From Nostoc paludosum FACHB-159 (GTDB lineage: Bacteria > Cyanobacteriota > Cyanobacteriia > Cyanobacteriales > Nostocaceae), in assembly GCF_014698835.1 (NCBI RefSeq), contig NZ_JACJTU010000064.1, positions 1-34,024 on the forward strand: a stretch of DNA of 34,024 bases, read 5' to 3'. The notes beneath the pieces were generated by a model. That model was given only the letters and a program-made list of their open reading frames with translations, made no database searches and had not been told where the DNA came from. Shown here in pieces: positions 7,738 to 16,310 of this stretch (the first letter of the stretch is position 1; the number at the start of each line of letters is the position of its first letter). Both the position numbers and the translations under genes were made by a program.

Positions 7738-9271
7738 AAAGCTAAAGCAAATACTTTTAATACTTTTAGTATCCTTTAGCATGACCATATTCCTGAATTA
7801 TAGTAATTATGTAAGATATAACAGTAGTCTTTTTGCTATTCAAACTGTTGATTTTAATATTTTATCTCATACTTTACCTACAAAATTGTCATACACATTG
7901 ATTGAAGGTAATTTAGAAGAACTACAAAGAACGTTGGATAGCAATTATGGCTTATTTGGTTTAGTCATAACAGATTGTAAAGTTATAGAAGATAAATGCC
8001 CTAACCAAAAAATATTATTTAGTACAAACTCTAGATATAAAAATAAAAATTATACTACTGAAAATCTATCTAATAACCATTATGACTTTTTAAAAGATCC
8101 TGTCCCGTTAGTAGCTGAAGGATTTTATGAAAGCTCTTATACCGGAGATAGGCTTAAAACTGGTAGACGCAATGAAGGTAAAATTATTGGAAGAGTTTAT
8201 TATATACGTGTTGATAGACCTGATTTTCTTACTTCACAAATTCTTTGGCTTAAAAAACCTTTTTACCCCAGAGGAGTAAATATACTATATACAATAACAT
8301 TAATGCTCTTCCTTACTATGGGAATTTTACTATTCTGTATAATTCAATGGGTTACTTATAAATACAGAATCCAAAAACATCTCGATCAACAAAAGTATGA
8401 AGAGCAACTAAAGAATAATGAAATAAAAAGACTTGAAGCTGAAAATAAACTACTAAGAATAACTTCATTTAATAATGTATTTGGGCAAGTAATAGAACAA
8501 GACTTTTCCTCAGTAATCGGTAATCGGCTTCAAGAACTTGATAGTATCTTAAAAAATATACTTTTGAAAATTGATTCAGATATTCAAAATATAGTTCATG
8601 ATATATATAAAGCTCCTTTATTGTTTAATTTAGGTTATACACCTAGAATTATTAATGAATTTAAGAACAAAACACGCAACTTAGAAATATATCAACCCTT
8701 AGTTAATTTTTTACTAGAAGCAAACGAAACAATTAAAACATTGGACTGGGTTGTTAAGGATTTACGAGGTACAACAAGGATAGAAAGCGAGCCGACTCTA
8801 ATCCAAAAGGAAATAGAATATTTAAGCCACAACTTACCTCCTAGCCTTAATGATTGGAAAATAAATTTTGATTGTGATTCTTATCCTTTGTGGATAAACT
8901 GTAATCCCTGGCATTTCAGAAGCATAATAAAGAACGCTTTATATAACTCAAGTGCAGCCCTTAAAAAATATCGTCGCAAACTTAAGATTAAAGATTTCCA
9001 AGGTTATATTTTAGTTCGCTGTTACACGCATGATTGTACAGCAATTATTGATATTGAAGATAATGGGCCAGGGATTCCTTTAGAAATGCTTCCACTTCTT
9101 TATGAATCTTCTGAGCGTTTAAATAAAACCGCTGGTGAAATAGTTGGCAATGGTAGCATGATAGTTTTCGCTTATCTCAGCTTACACGGAGGTAAAGTAG
9201 AAAAAATGAATCTTGATAAAGGTGCAAAAGTCAGTTTTAAATTTCCACTAATATCTAATGAATTAAGGTAA
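7721..9271 (+). CDS. Membrane sensor histidine kinase
   Basis: 516 aa. Transmembrane helices at about 8-28 and 187-210 enclose an extracytoplasmic sensor of about 155 residues with two cysteines (86, 93). A coiled coil (about 213-250) leads to a helical dimerisation region with likely phosphoacceptor His293 in HDIYKAP, which matches the HDLKNPL-type H-box loosely. The ATPase domain has N-box Asn405 (NALYNS), G1 box DNGPGIP (447-453) and a reduced G2 region GNGSM (476-480) instead of GxGLGL. The sensor domain is not one I recognise. The response regulator gene starts 2 bp after its stop. The gene is AT-rich and has no HIP1 sites, which fits later acquisition. Confidence 0.85.
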   Translation: MKINYKKLKQILLILLVSFSMTIFLNYSNYVRYNSSLFAIQTVDFNILSHTLPTKLSYTLIEGNLEELQRTLDSNYGLFGLVITDCKVIEDKCPNQKILFSTNSRYKNKNYTTENLSNNHYDFLKDPVPLVAEGFYESSYTGDRLKTGRRNEGKIIGRVYYIRVDRPDFLTSQILWLKKPFYPRGVNILYTITLMLFLTMGILLFCIIQWVTYKYRIQKHLDQQKYEEQLKNNEIKRLEAENKLLRITSFNNVFGQVIEQDFSSVIGNRLQELDSILKNILLKIDSDIQNIVHDIYKAPLLFNLGYTPRIINEFKNKTRNLEIYQPLVNFLLEANETIKTLDWVVKDLRGTTRIESEPTLIQKEIEYLSHNLPPSLNDWKINFDCDSYPLWINCNPWHFRSIIKNALYNSSAALKKYRRKLKIKDFQGYILVRCYTHDCTAIIDIEDNGPGIPLEMLPLLYESSERLNKTAGEIVGNGSMIVFAYLSLHGGKVEKMNLDKGAKVSFKFPLISNELR

Positions 9272-9273
9272 AC

Positions 9274-10260
9274 ATGGCACATTTTTTAATTGTTGAAGAT
9301 GAAGCTGCTATTCGTAGAGAATGGAAGTCTCTTTTAGAGAAGGAAAATCATACTTATGTGGAAGCAGCAGATGTCGATCAAGCAATAGAGGCTATAGATA
9401 AAAGTGAGAAACAGTGTGAAGGATTTGATTTAATTTTACTCGATCATCATCTTGGTGATGAAACAGGAGTTAATTTATTAGAAAATCTTGATGTTAGCTA
9501 TTGCCAGCACCGTATTATAGTCATTACTGGTCATGCTAGCATCCCTCTAGCAAGAGAATACGCTAAAATTGGAGCCATAGGGCATTTAATTAAGCCAGTC
9601 TCAGAGATACAGTTTTATATAACAATTAGTTCCTCACTAGAACGTAGATATATATATGTAGATGAAAAGGAAAATTGGGAATCTGCATATCATTTTCTTC
9701 AAGAAATAGGATTGCTTGATTCCATAGAAAAATTAAATACTGATTCAGCTATGCTTTTAGAACAATATGAAGCTTTAAAAGCAATTTATGAGCAGTTAAT
9801 TAATGATTTAGAAAAAGCAAGTAATAAAGATAGCGAAATTGCTCAAGCCTATAAAAAAGCTAGCGATACTCTTAATTCAACTCCTGGTAGTTTTGATTCT
9901 ATTATTCCCTTTCTCAATGGGTTTTTGTTCACGCCTACATTTTTATCTGATATCAAAAAAATATTTACTTCTGAAAGATTGCACTTTTTTATACTTCAAT
10001 CTTATTTAAAACGTATTAAAGAAAATCCTTCTGCTTACAGAATTACACGTATAGTTAATACAGCCATAACTCATTTTGAGTATCGAATTGGTAAAAGTTA
10101 TCGGTTATATTTTCGTAAAGAAGGAAATACAATTATCCTTGAAAGATTTGGTCATAAAAATATTCAAGATAAAATTATTAGCTTTTTAGACAAAAATTGC
10201 GAAAATTATATAGAGAATTTACTTGTTCAATCTTGTATATTTACTAATGTTACAGGCTAA
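9274..10260 (+). CDS. Response regulator with RelE/ParE-like C-terminal domain
   Basis: 328 aa. Residues 1-120 are a receiver domain: acidic pocket Glu8/Asp9, phosphoacceptor Asp57 in LILLDHH, Thr85 and Lys107 (LIKP). A helical linker (about 140-200) follows. Residues about 236-305 do not match a DNA-binding output. They show the pattern of RelE/ParE toxins: a helix (LQSYLKRIKENPS), then FEYRIGKSYRLYFRKEGNTI and ILERFGHKN, equivalent to the R(I/V)GDYR...I...VGHR strands of that fold. Thus phosphorylation may control an RNase-like or protein-binding domain. No separate antitoxin gene is visible, so the receiver itself may restrain it. The ATG follows AGGT in the last codons of the kinase gene, indicating coupled translation. 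Receiver assignment is firm; the RelE-like reading is my own pattern match. Confidence 0.85.
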   Translation: MAHFLIVEDEAAIRREWKSLLEKENHTYVEAADVDQAIEAIDKSEKQCEGFDLILLDHHLGDETGVNLLENLDVSYCQHRIIVITGHASIPLAREYAKIGAIGHLIKPVSEIQFYITISSSLERRYIYVDEKENWESAYHFLQEIGLLDSIEKLNTDSAMLLEQYEALKAIYEQLINDLEKASNKDSEIAQAYKKASDTLNSTPGSFDSIIPFLNGFLFTPTFLSDIKKIFTSERLHFFILQSYLKRIKENPSAYRITRIVNTAITHFEYRIGKSYRLYFRKEGNTIILERFGHKNIQDKIISFLDKNCENYIENLLVQSCIFTNVTG

Positions 10261-10491
10261 TAAATAAAAGTGTTTAACTAATCTCTGGGTTAGCAAAGCT
10301 CTTTCCTTTGGAAACTCAAATATATCCGTGATTGCTCCTGAGATTTCCTTTCTCAGCACTCCGTCGCCAGCAGCCATGTCTTTGGCATAGCGTGTGGCAA
10401 GCCTTGGCATCTGCAAGAGAGTCGCGGATGCCATCGATAATGCGGTAATACTTGGGGTTGCTTTGCAGTTACTTCTAAATCTTGTAAAGTT
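10261..10491. other. Spacer, more GC-rich than its flanks
   Basis: No recognisable gene. The minus-strand open frame at 10219-10434 gives no known domain, though the local base composition hints at a coding remnant. A string near 10443-10465 (CGGTAATACTTGGGGTTGC) recurs with small changes at 15453-15474. Confidence 0.35.
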
Positions 10492-11115
10492 TTAAGCATC
10501 TCTATGTTTAATAGACACTACATTCAAGAAATTTTCATTTTTATTCACATTCAGCTTTTTTTTAACTTTTATTTGTGGACGAAATAATTGTATTCCTCTT
10601 GATTGAGTTAATGCATAAAATCCTCTATAGGCTTTTCTAAATTTCTTCAGTGATAAACCCATATATTTTGCTACCTTCTCTTCAGTTATATCTTGAAAAA
10701 TAGTTCCAGAAGACACCCCTGCTAAACTTCGGACAGTGCCTGCAAGAATTCCATATTTACATTCTGCTGTGTTCTTAGGATTGAGGAAGTATTTTACTAA
10801 TTGGGATAAAGAACTTAGTTCTTTGCGTTTCGTCTTTTCTTCTTTCCAGTAATCATACCAACAACCGTGTATCTGCCAAGGATATCCTAAGCTGTTAAAG
10901 AAAACTGAATCTCCGTTACCGTTTGTATGGTAATAAACATTTTCACCACATTTCTTACATTTAGTTGGATAAGTCTTCGCTTCTACATTATCCTTTGATT
11001 CTTTAAATTGTTTCTCATTAGTATTAGTTAATTTAGACGTATTTCTAGGAATATAAATACTAACATCTCCTCCAAAACCACAATTACAATCTGAAGGATG
11101 ATTCCAAGCATTACA
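10492..11115 (-). pseudogene. Zinc-motif hypothetical protein, interrupted at codon 3 by an IS
   Basis: This is codons 3-209 of a gene whose first ten bases lie at 12574-12583, beyond the IS. Rejoining the halves with one copy of the TACA duplication gives ATG CCA TGT AAT and an unbroken 209-aa frame. Numbered from that ATG, Cys3, His8, Cys12 and Cys14 (NHPSDCNCGFGG) form one possible metal site. Cys55, Cys58, His65, His85 and Cys87 form a second, within CKKCGENVYYHTNGNGDSVF and LGYPWQIHGCW, a pattern I know only from bacterial hypothetical proteins. The C-terminal part is basic and helical. It was probably the last gene after the DUF262 nuclease gene, same direction, about 110 bp downstream. 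A shorter product from GTG 10716 would lack both metal sites. Confidence 0.82.
11112..11115. repeat. Target-site duplication TACA, left copy
   Basis: TACA directly abuts the left inverted end of the IS and matches 12574-12577. A duplication of 4-5 bp is usual for the IS1380 family. Confidence 0.75.
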
Positions 11116-11131
11116 CTCGGATTTCTCACAA
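11116..11131 (+). repeat. Left inverted end of the IS
   Basis: CTCGGATTTCTCACAA, complementary to 12558-12573 at 15 of 16 bases. Confidence 0.8.
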
Positions 11132-11377
11132 GCAGTAAAAAATCAATTTACATGACCTGATGTGATGCTTTTTTCTAATACATCATCAATCAAAATTTAG
11201 GGGCAGAGATAAATTAAGTATAAAACCATAGCTATTAAGTAAAAATAATTACTATTTTTTATTAGTAGTAAAATTAAAATGCTCTGTTCATAAAATGCCC
11301 GCATTCCAAAACAAGACTTGAATCAACCCAAGCCTTATCATTGATTAGAAATAAGAAAAAGGCAATTTAACTTCAAT

Positions 11378-12488
11378 TTAAGCAGTATTAGGTAGCATTT
11401 TTAAGTGTCTATGAGCAGTAGCAAAGATATGTTTGTATGGGCAAGAACTAGTAATTGCAATTAAAATACGACGTATACTTACAGTAATCAAAGCTCCTAA
11501 CTTTAATAACTTGGTACGAATAGTCCCAACAGTAGCATTTTGTAATTCGGTTTTAGTTAAACATTTTTGACGCAAAGCATTCATCAAAACGTAAGCTAAA
11601 GAAGAAAACTATAAACGTAATTGATTTCCTGCAAATGTATGAGTACTAGTTCTATCACTAAAAAGTTCAAGTTGTTGCTCCTTAAACCGATTTTCCATCT
11701 CCCCACGCTTACAGTATTTTTGTGTGTACAGTTTTGATGGGTACTAAAATCTCAACATTATTCCATTGTTGACGTATTTGTTTAATCACTCTCTGCAATT
11801 CTGATAACGCCCCAAATGCTGGGTCTACATTAGAAGGACGAAGTTTGGCTGCTAATAAGTGTTTTCCACAGAAAATATAAAGTGGAGCATAGCAGTATCC
11901 CCCATAATAAGTATTGAAGAAAACTTGCTCCTGATTACCGTGTACTAAGTCATCAGTTACATCTAAATCTAGAATAATTTGTCGTGGTTCTTTGGCGTAA
12001 GATTCTAGAAATATTTTGACAAATAGACTTTCAATTGCTTCTGAAGAATGCCTAATTTTATGATAACGACTGTCTGCTCCCTGTTCTAAATCTTCAGGGC
12101 AATGTTCTAGCCTATTTAATGTACTCTTTCCTGCCAATGTTGCAGGTTCATTCTCTACTCCAATCCTATTTCCTAATGCTATAGCGAACATCTGGTCGTG
12201 ACGTAATTCTTCATGATCATTCAAGTCTTCATACCCCATGACCAGCCCGTATATTCGTTGTCTAATTAAACTTAAGAGTGAATGGTCAATCCGATTTGGC
12301 TTTCGGTAATCTTGGAAACACTGTGCAAACTTTGATGTGATTTGCAGTTTTCTGTCTATTTCAGCAATTAAGCTCAATCCGGCATCTGATGTTACCGCCC
12401 CACCCTGGAAATTAACTACAATCGGGCGTGATTTTTCAACAGAGAATTTGAACTGTTTTGGTGTACGATCTGTGAGTACTGGGGTCAT
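11378..12488 (-). pseudogene. IS1380-family DDE transposase, inactivated
   Basis: The N-terminal part starts at the ATG at 12488 and reads as a typical IS1380 transposase: VVNFQGGAVTSDAGLSLIAEID, GYEDLNDHEELRHDQMF, the LAGKSTLNRLE block, and first catalytic Asp in IILDLDVTDD. After VEIL the sequence jumps into unrelated codons and a stop at 11709-11711. The C-terminal part resumes in another frame with the catalytic Glu region (RGEMENR), then QLRL, a TAG at 11609-11611 where the family has Trp, and VLMNALRQ to the end at 11378. Roughly 80-110 residues, including the second catalytic Asp, are missing. Deletion, frameshift and nonsense change together make an active product impossible. Confidence 0.85.
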
Positions 12489-12557
12489 GCTCTATAGCTG
12501 CTGAAATGCTTATCCTATATACATTTTCGCAGTTTTTGACCCCCTTTTTTTGTCTCT

Positions 12558-12573
12558 TTGTGAGAAATCCGGG
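12558..12573 (-). repeat. Right inverted end of the IS
   Basis: Complement reads CCCGGATTTCTCACAA; it pairs with 11116-11131. Confidence 0.8.
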
Positions 12574-12583
12574 TACATGGCAT
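12574..12583 (-). other. First codons of the interrupted zinc-motif gene, plus right TACA copy
   Basis: Read on the minus strand, ATG (12583-12581), CCA (12580-12578), then TGT, whose last base belongs to the duplicated TACA (12574-12577). The rest of the gene continues at 11115 beyond the IS. Confidence 0.75.
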
Positions 12584-12693
12584 ATTGTTATACAAGTATT
12601 ACTAATGGGCTTCAAAGAATAGATATGTAGAAAAAATTAAACTATGTAAATCTTAAAACAGAATCATTGCTTGCTAAGTAAATCTATCTCTAA

Positions 12694-14535
12694 TCACTCC
12701 TCTTCATCTACAACATCATTAAATGCTGAATCATCCACCATTAATACAGGCTTGCCCATAGCAGCTTCGATTTTCGCAAGTATCATACGTTGGCGTGTTA
12801 CCATAAATCCCTCAAAATCGTCTTTTCGCAATGTTACGGGATCAATTTGGTGTGTCGTCAGAAGTGCATCCATAGCTGCATCATCAAGCTGAACATTTTT
12901 ATGCTGTTGAAGCTGAATTAAATACTCACTCGGAGCTTTACCGCCAATCATCCGGTTTGCTTTATACGATATAGGGGTTTTGTTAAGAATAGAGTTATAG
13001 CGAGATGCGGGAATCCCCTGCTTGTCACACCAACTCTTCGGGAAAATATGATGAATATCAAGTCTGCATTCTTCCCAGTCATTTTCATCTAGATCCTGAA
13101 TAGTGGACTTCCAGAAAAAGTCTTTAGCACCTTCACGTTGAATTAAGGCATTAACGCCTTTATATGCAGCACTGGTTCGGGAACGTAAGCTTCCTAAACG
13201 CGCAGGTTGAAAATTAGCATCCCGAACAGTTGCAGGTTCCTCCTTACCATCCTCAATCCAGTCGATAAGCTGTTGAATATCTAAAGCCATACGAGTTTCA
13301 ACTGCCCCGCCGTACAATTCACCAAGGATACCGCACCAGAACCAACGCGCTATTTTTTCGTAAACTCTCGGTTCCAACCAGCGATCGCTCAGCAATGCCA
13401 TGACTGCGGCAAGCGGAATAAGTTGAGTGCGGTAAGGCAAATCGCCAGTTGAGAAAAACGATTCCTGACGCAAGAATTTTGCAGCTTTCCAATAACCCTG
13501 CACGAGAGGCTGTTTCCATTTTTGAAAAGCATCTACAGGTAAAGATAGAACAGCTTCGCGCTTGGCAGTCACACCTGTTACTTGCTTACCAGTTTTACCT
13601 GCTTTTAAGTCTTGCTGGCGTTTTTCCAAAGTGTACAGCAGCGTCAGCCCCTGTAAAAACTCAGTAGGTTGAACTTCACGTAACAAGCGTTGCTTTCTAA
13701 GATGAGCTTGAATACCTTCAATCCCTTCGTGACTATTACCAAACCACTCATCCCGCAAGTTAAGATTATCAGCAGCATAGCTGGCTGTAATTAATTCAAA
13801 GACTGTTAACGGTTCGCCTCCTGTATTTACTTTTTCAAAGACAAGACATACTGCCTCTTTTTTGTTATTGCGGTTAAGTTCGATGATTGGTAGATCGTAA
13901 GAACGGAATTCATTGAGGACTTGGGCGCGAAACTTCATGTAACGCCCAAATTTACTTGAGTCGTAGTTATTTAATCCTTCTTCCCAAATATCAGAGTTGA
14001 GAATTTGATTGCATGGGAAATAAAAGTTTTCGTATTCTTTCTCTGGCGTACTAAGGTCAAGCTTGATATCACGCCCAAAGTTTTCTTTTTGGATGCGATC
14101 TGCATCAATGCTAATAATCGCACTTTCATAATTTTCTGGCCCTGATAAGGCTGTTTCTATATCAATATAGTAATAACGCTGTACTAGCTTCTTTTTAGAA
14201 TCACGAGTTTGTACAGGTTGCTTAAATATTAATACTTGCGTTAATGAAGTCAGCCGTTGTTGCCCGTCAAGAAGCAGCTTTTTCAATTTGTCAAGTGTTG
14301 CTTGTGTTGGGTCTACCCCCTCAACAGGTCTAGCTTTAAACTTAGCATCACCACCAGCCTCAAGTAACATAATTGCTCCCACAGGGAAAGCACGAGCAAT
14401 ACTGACTAAAAGCGAACGGATGTGTTCATCATCCCAAACCCAACCTCTTTGAAAGTCAGGTAATTGAATTTCACCCGTCACAATACTATTTAGCAAAGTT
14501 TGCAGTCTTGTTTTTGTAGAATCAAATGTAGACAT
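12694..14535 (-). CDS. DUF262 / HNH (DUF1524) nuclease, GmrSD-like
   Basis: 613 aa. The N-terminal DUF262 domain shows LPDFQRGWVW (25-34) and LLDGQQRLTSL (89-99), the ParB-like NTP-hydrolysing core known from GmrS of type IV restriction. The middle is helical. The C-terminal HNH domain has DIHHIFPK (His495/His496 region) with Asn518 and Asn527 following, as in GmrD-type nucleases. Family members cut modified phage DNA or act as NTP-dependent nucleases, so a restriction role is likely. It is the last complete gene of the minus-strand defence-like series, 73 bp after the zinc-finger gene. The ATG at 14535 is well placed. One HIP1 site lies at 13380. It could be an independent defence gene rather than part of the operon. 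Confidence 0.85.
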   Translation of the reverse strand: MSTFDSTKTRLQTLLNSIVTGEIQLPDFQRGWVWDDEHIRSLLVSIARAFPVGAIMLLEAGGDAKFKARPVEGVDPTQATLDKLKKLLLDGQQRLTSLTQVLIFKQPVQTRDSKKKLVQRYYYIDIETALSGPENYESAIISIDADRIQKENFGRDIKLDLSTPEKEYENFYFPCNQILNSDIWEEGLNNYDSSKFGRYMKFRAQVLNEFRSYDLPIIELNRNNKKEAVCLVFEKVNTGGEPLTVFELITASYAADNLNLRDEWFGNSHEGIEGIQAHLRKQRLLREVQPTEFLQGLTLLYTLEKRQQDLKAGKTGKQVTGVTAKREAVLSLPVDAFQKWKQPLVQGYWKAAKFLRQESFFSTGDLPYRTQLIPLAAVMALLSDRWLEPRVYEKIARWFWCGILGELYGGAVETRMALDIQQLIDWIEDGKEEPATVRDANFQPARLGSLRSRTSAAYKGVNALIQREGAKDFFWKSTIQDLDENDWEECRLDIHHIFPKSWCDKQGIPASRYNSILNKTPISYKANRMIGGKAPSEYLIQLQQHKNVQLDDAAMDALLTTHQIDPVTLRKDDFEGFMVTRQRMILAKIEAAMGKPVLMVDDSAFNDVVDEEE

Positions 14536-14608
14536 AGTAAGAGTTGTTTAATTTAGTTTATTGTTTAGTAAATTTCTTCTAAGCCTTTGGTGAAATAAGG
14601 GATCGCAT

Positions 14609-15361
14609 TTATAACGATGGCTTTTTAGGACATTTACCTGTTGTGTGCGATTGAAAATTTGTAGTTTTAACTTTCACACTGCAATAAGGGCAAATTGTTT
14701 GTGAAGGTAATACCACTGAAGGCTGAGAACTAAGAACTTTTTTATTAGACGTTTTTGAGGACAATGAAGCAGCTAATATTGTAGTTACTGAAGAACTAGG
14801 TTGATTGGACTTAAAAAGTCTATGAACATTAACCTTTGAGAGGATCACATTCGCAAAATCTTCAGTTGAAATAGATTGAGAGCCAAAAATTAAGTGATTC
14901 CCATCAAAACTTGAATAATACCCTTCATACTCGTAACCACTATAGTTAGCAACAGATTTTCTCACATCCATCTTCAGCTTGTGTTTTAATTCATCAAGTT
15001 TTAGAATTTCCCTTACTTCTGCATTATCTAAAAACGTTAATAAAGTTGACTGGCATCGTAAAACAGCTTTACTAATTAAAAAGGTATTGCCTCCAAAGTT
15101 TATTTTCCAATCACTTCTAGTAGGAGTTGAGATTTCTTCCCCTTCTGCCCTTAACGCATTTATTATTGCGTATGCTTTCCCTATAGGGTCGTAGATATGT
15201 TTGAAGTGGTTTGGTGCGTGTACTGGATGCTTGGAAGGGTGACTATACCAATAAGCTGATTTTTTTATCAGTTCTTCAGCTAGAGAACGCTTAACATATT
15301 GCTCAGGAGCTATATTAATAATTCGCTCTCTTTCTTGTGCATATACTTGACTTTGTTTCAT
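14609..15361 (-). CDS. Hypothetical protein with C-terminal zinc finger
   Basis: 250 aa, not recognised as a whole. The N-terminal about 190 residues look like a globular alpha/beta domain, including the block WKINFGGNTFLISKAVL and a Tyr-rich stretch YSGYEYEGYYSSF. A Ser/Thr-rich linker (about 187-220) leads to a CCHC finger: Cys224, Cys227, His239, Cys244. This tail could bind nucleic acid or a partner protein. The gene lies between the unknown coiled-coil gene and the DUF262 nuclease gene, all in the same direction, with gaps of 184 and 73 bp, so it may have its own promoter. Its position suggests an accessory or targeting subunit, but nothing in the sequence gives an activity. Confidence 0.65.
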   Translation of the reverse strand: MKQSQVYAQERERIINIAPEQYVKRSLAEELIKKSAYWYSHPSKHPVHAPNHFKHIYDPIGKAYAIINALRAEGEEISTPTRSDWKINFGGNTFLISKAVLRCQSTLLTFLDNAEVREILKLDELKHKLKMDVRKSVANYSGYEYEGYYSSFDGNHLIFGSQSISTEDFANVILSKVNVHRLFKSNQPSSSVTTILAASLSSKTSNKKVLSSQPSVVLPSQTICPYCSVKVKTTNFQSHTTGKCPKKPSL

Positions 15362-15545
15362 AAAAATATTTATTAATCTGATTTAAACCACTCATAACAA
15401 ATCAACTTCAAATTCATACATTAGCTTTCAATTCATATTGCTATAGTATTGATACGGTATACTTGGGGTTGCCTTGAAACAGCCAGTAGGTCATTGTTTG
15501 GTAGATATGCTTGAGGAGATGAGATTAGCGATCGCTTACAAATTA

Positions 15546-16211
15546 TTATGCTGCGTTCCTATCCTCACGGAGGTAAAGCGAAAATTCACGCGATTCAATT
15601 TCAAATGCACTGAGCATCAACTTGATTCTGTCTCGGATAGTGTTAGCTGATAAATTGCCTTCAGCACAGATACCACTATTGATTTCTATAGCTTTTCTGA
15701 AGCTGCTTTTATCTCTGGAGAAAAATACTCCACCACGAACAGTTTTAGCATCAGGGCTGTCTACAAATTCTTGAAAACGTTTTATATCCTTAGCTGCTAA
15801 TTGCTTACAGAATAGTTCATACAGATTCCGCCAAGTATTAATACCTTTATAAGCTTGCCCTTGCAATATAAAACCATAAGGACGTTTATAAGTAAAATTT
15901 TCATCAACTGTATATGGCTGAGTTGTATCAAGCTCTTGAATAATTCGATCGTGTTCTGGTGTTCCCTTTTGGGCAACATCCGCTACTTCAATATGAACGT
16001 TAGTAAACTGTTCTATTATTTGTGATATTTCTGAAGCATTCTGGTTAAAACTGTCTAGCTTCTGATTAAAATTTAACTTAAATTCAACTCCTTTTTGCAG
16101 GGCTTGTGAATCGTTATGCTCAATGTTAAGCCAAATATCATCAGAAAGTGCTAACAGATTTTCTTGCACTCGCTCAATGTCAGCTAAAATTTGTTGTACT
16201 CTTTTTTCCAT
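15546..16211 (-). CDS. Hypothetical protein: coiled-coil front, restriction-associated-type C-terminal domain
   Basis: 221 aa. Residues 1-75 are predicted helical with coiled-coil character. Residues about 105-216 form a compact domain with the pattern YKRPYGFILQGQAYKGINTW, then LYELFCKQL, FFSRDKSSFRKAIEI and NLSANTIRDRIKLM. I know closely similar patterns (KKPxGFxFxGxxYxVxxW ... FSxxPxxLRxPxxI ... NLSAN) as C-terminal modules in bacterial proteins linked with restriction and DNA repair, without a defined activity. A strong ribosome site (GGAGAGG) precedes the ATG at 16211. It lies 99 bp after the Cas4-like nuclease gene in the same direction. I infer an accessory subunit that binds DNA or other subunits. 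Confidence 0.65.
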   Translation of the reverse strand: MEKRVQQILADIERVQENLLALSDDIWLNIEHNDSQALQKGVEFKLNFNQKLDSFNQNASEISQIIEQFTNVHIEVADVAQKGTPEHDRIIQELDTTQPYTVDENFTYKRPYGFILQGQAYKGINTWRNLYELFCKQLAAKDIKRFQEFVDSPDAKTVRGGVFFSRDKSSFRKAIEINSGICAEGNLSANTIRDRIKLMLSAFEIESREFSLYLREDRNAA

Positions 16212-16310
16212 TGTTCCTCTCCATTAATAAGTAAATTGGAAAACATTAATTAGAATTCAATCTCTAGCGAAGGTTAAGTTATATTTCGTGCTTAATCAGT
16301 TTTAGAAGAG

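Larger units (their letters stand above)
11116..12573 (-). mobile_element. IS1380-family insertion sequence, internally deleted
   Basis: 1458 bp bounded by 16-bp inverted ends that differ at one base: CTCGGATTTCTCACAA at 11116-11131 and the complement of CCCGGATTTCTCACAA at 12558-12573. TACA is duplicated outside both ends. It contains a broken IS1380-type transposase gene (11378-12488). Family members are usually about 1.6-1.7 kb, so a few hundred bases are missing from the middle. About 260 bp on the left (11116-11377) hold no gene. The element splits the zinc-motif gene. Confidence 0.85.

Noticed and set aside
10219..10434. Minus-strand 71-aa open frame after the response regulator
   Set aside because: No recognisable domain, overlaps the end of the response regulator gene, and has no ribosome site.
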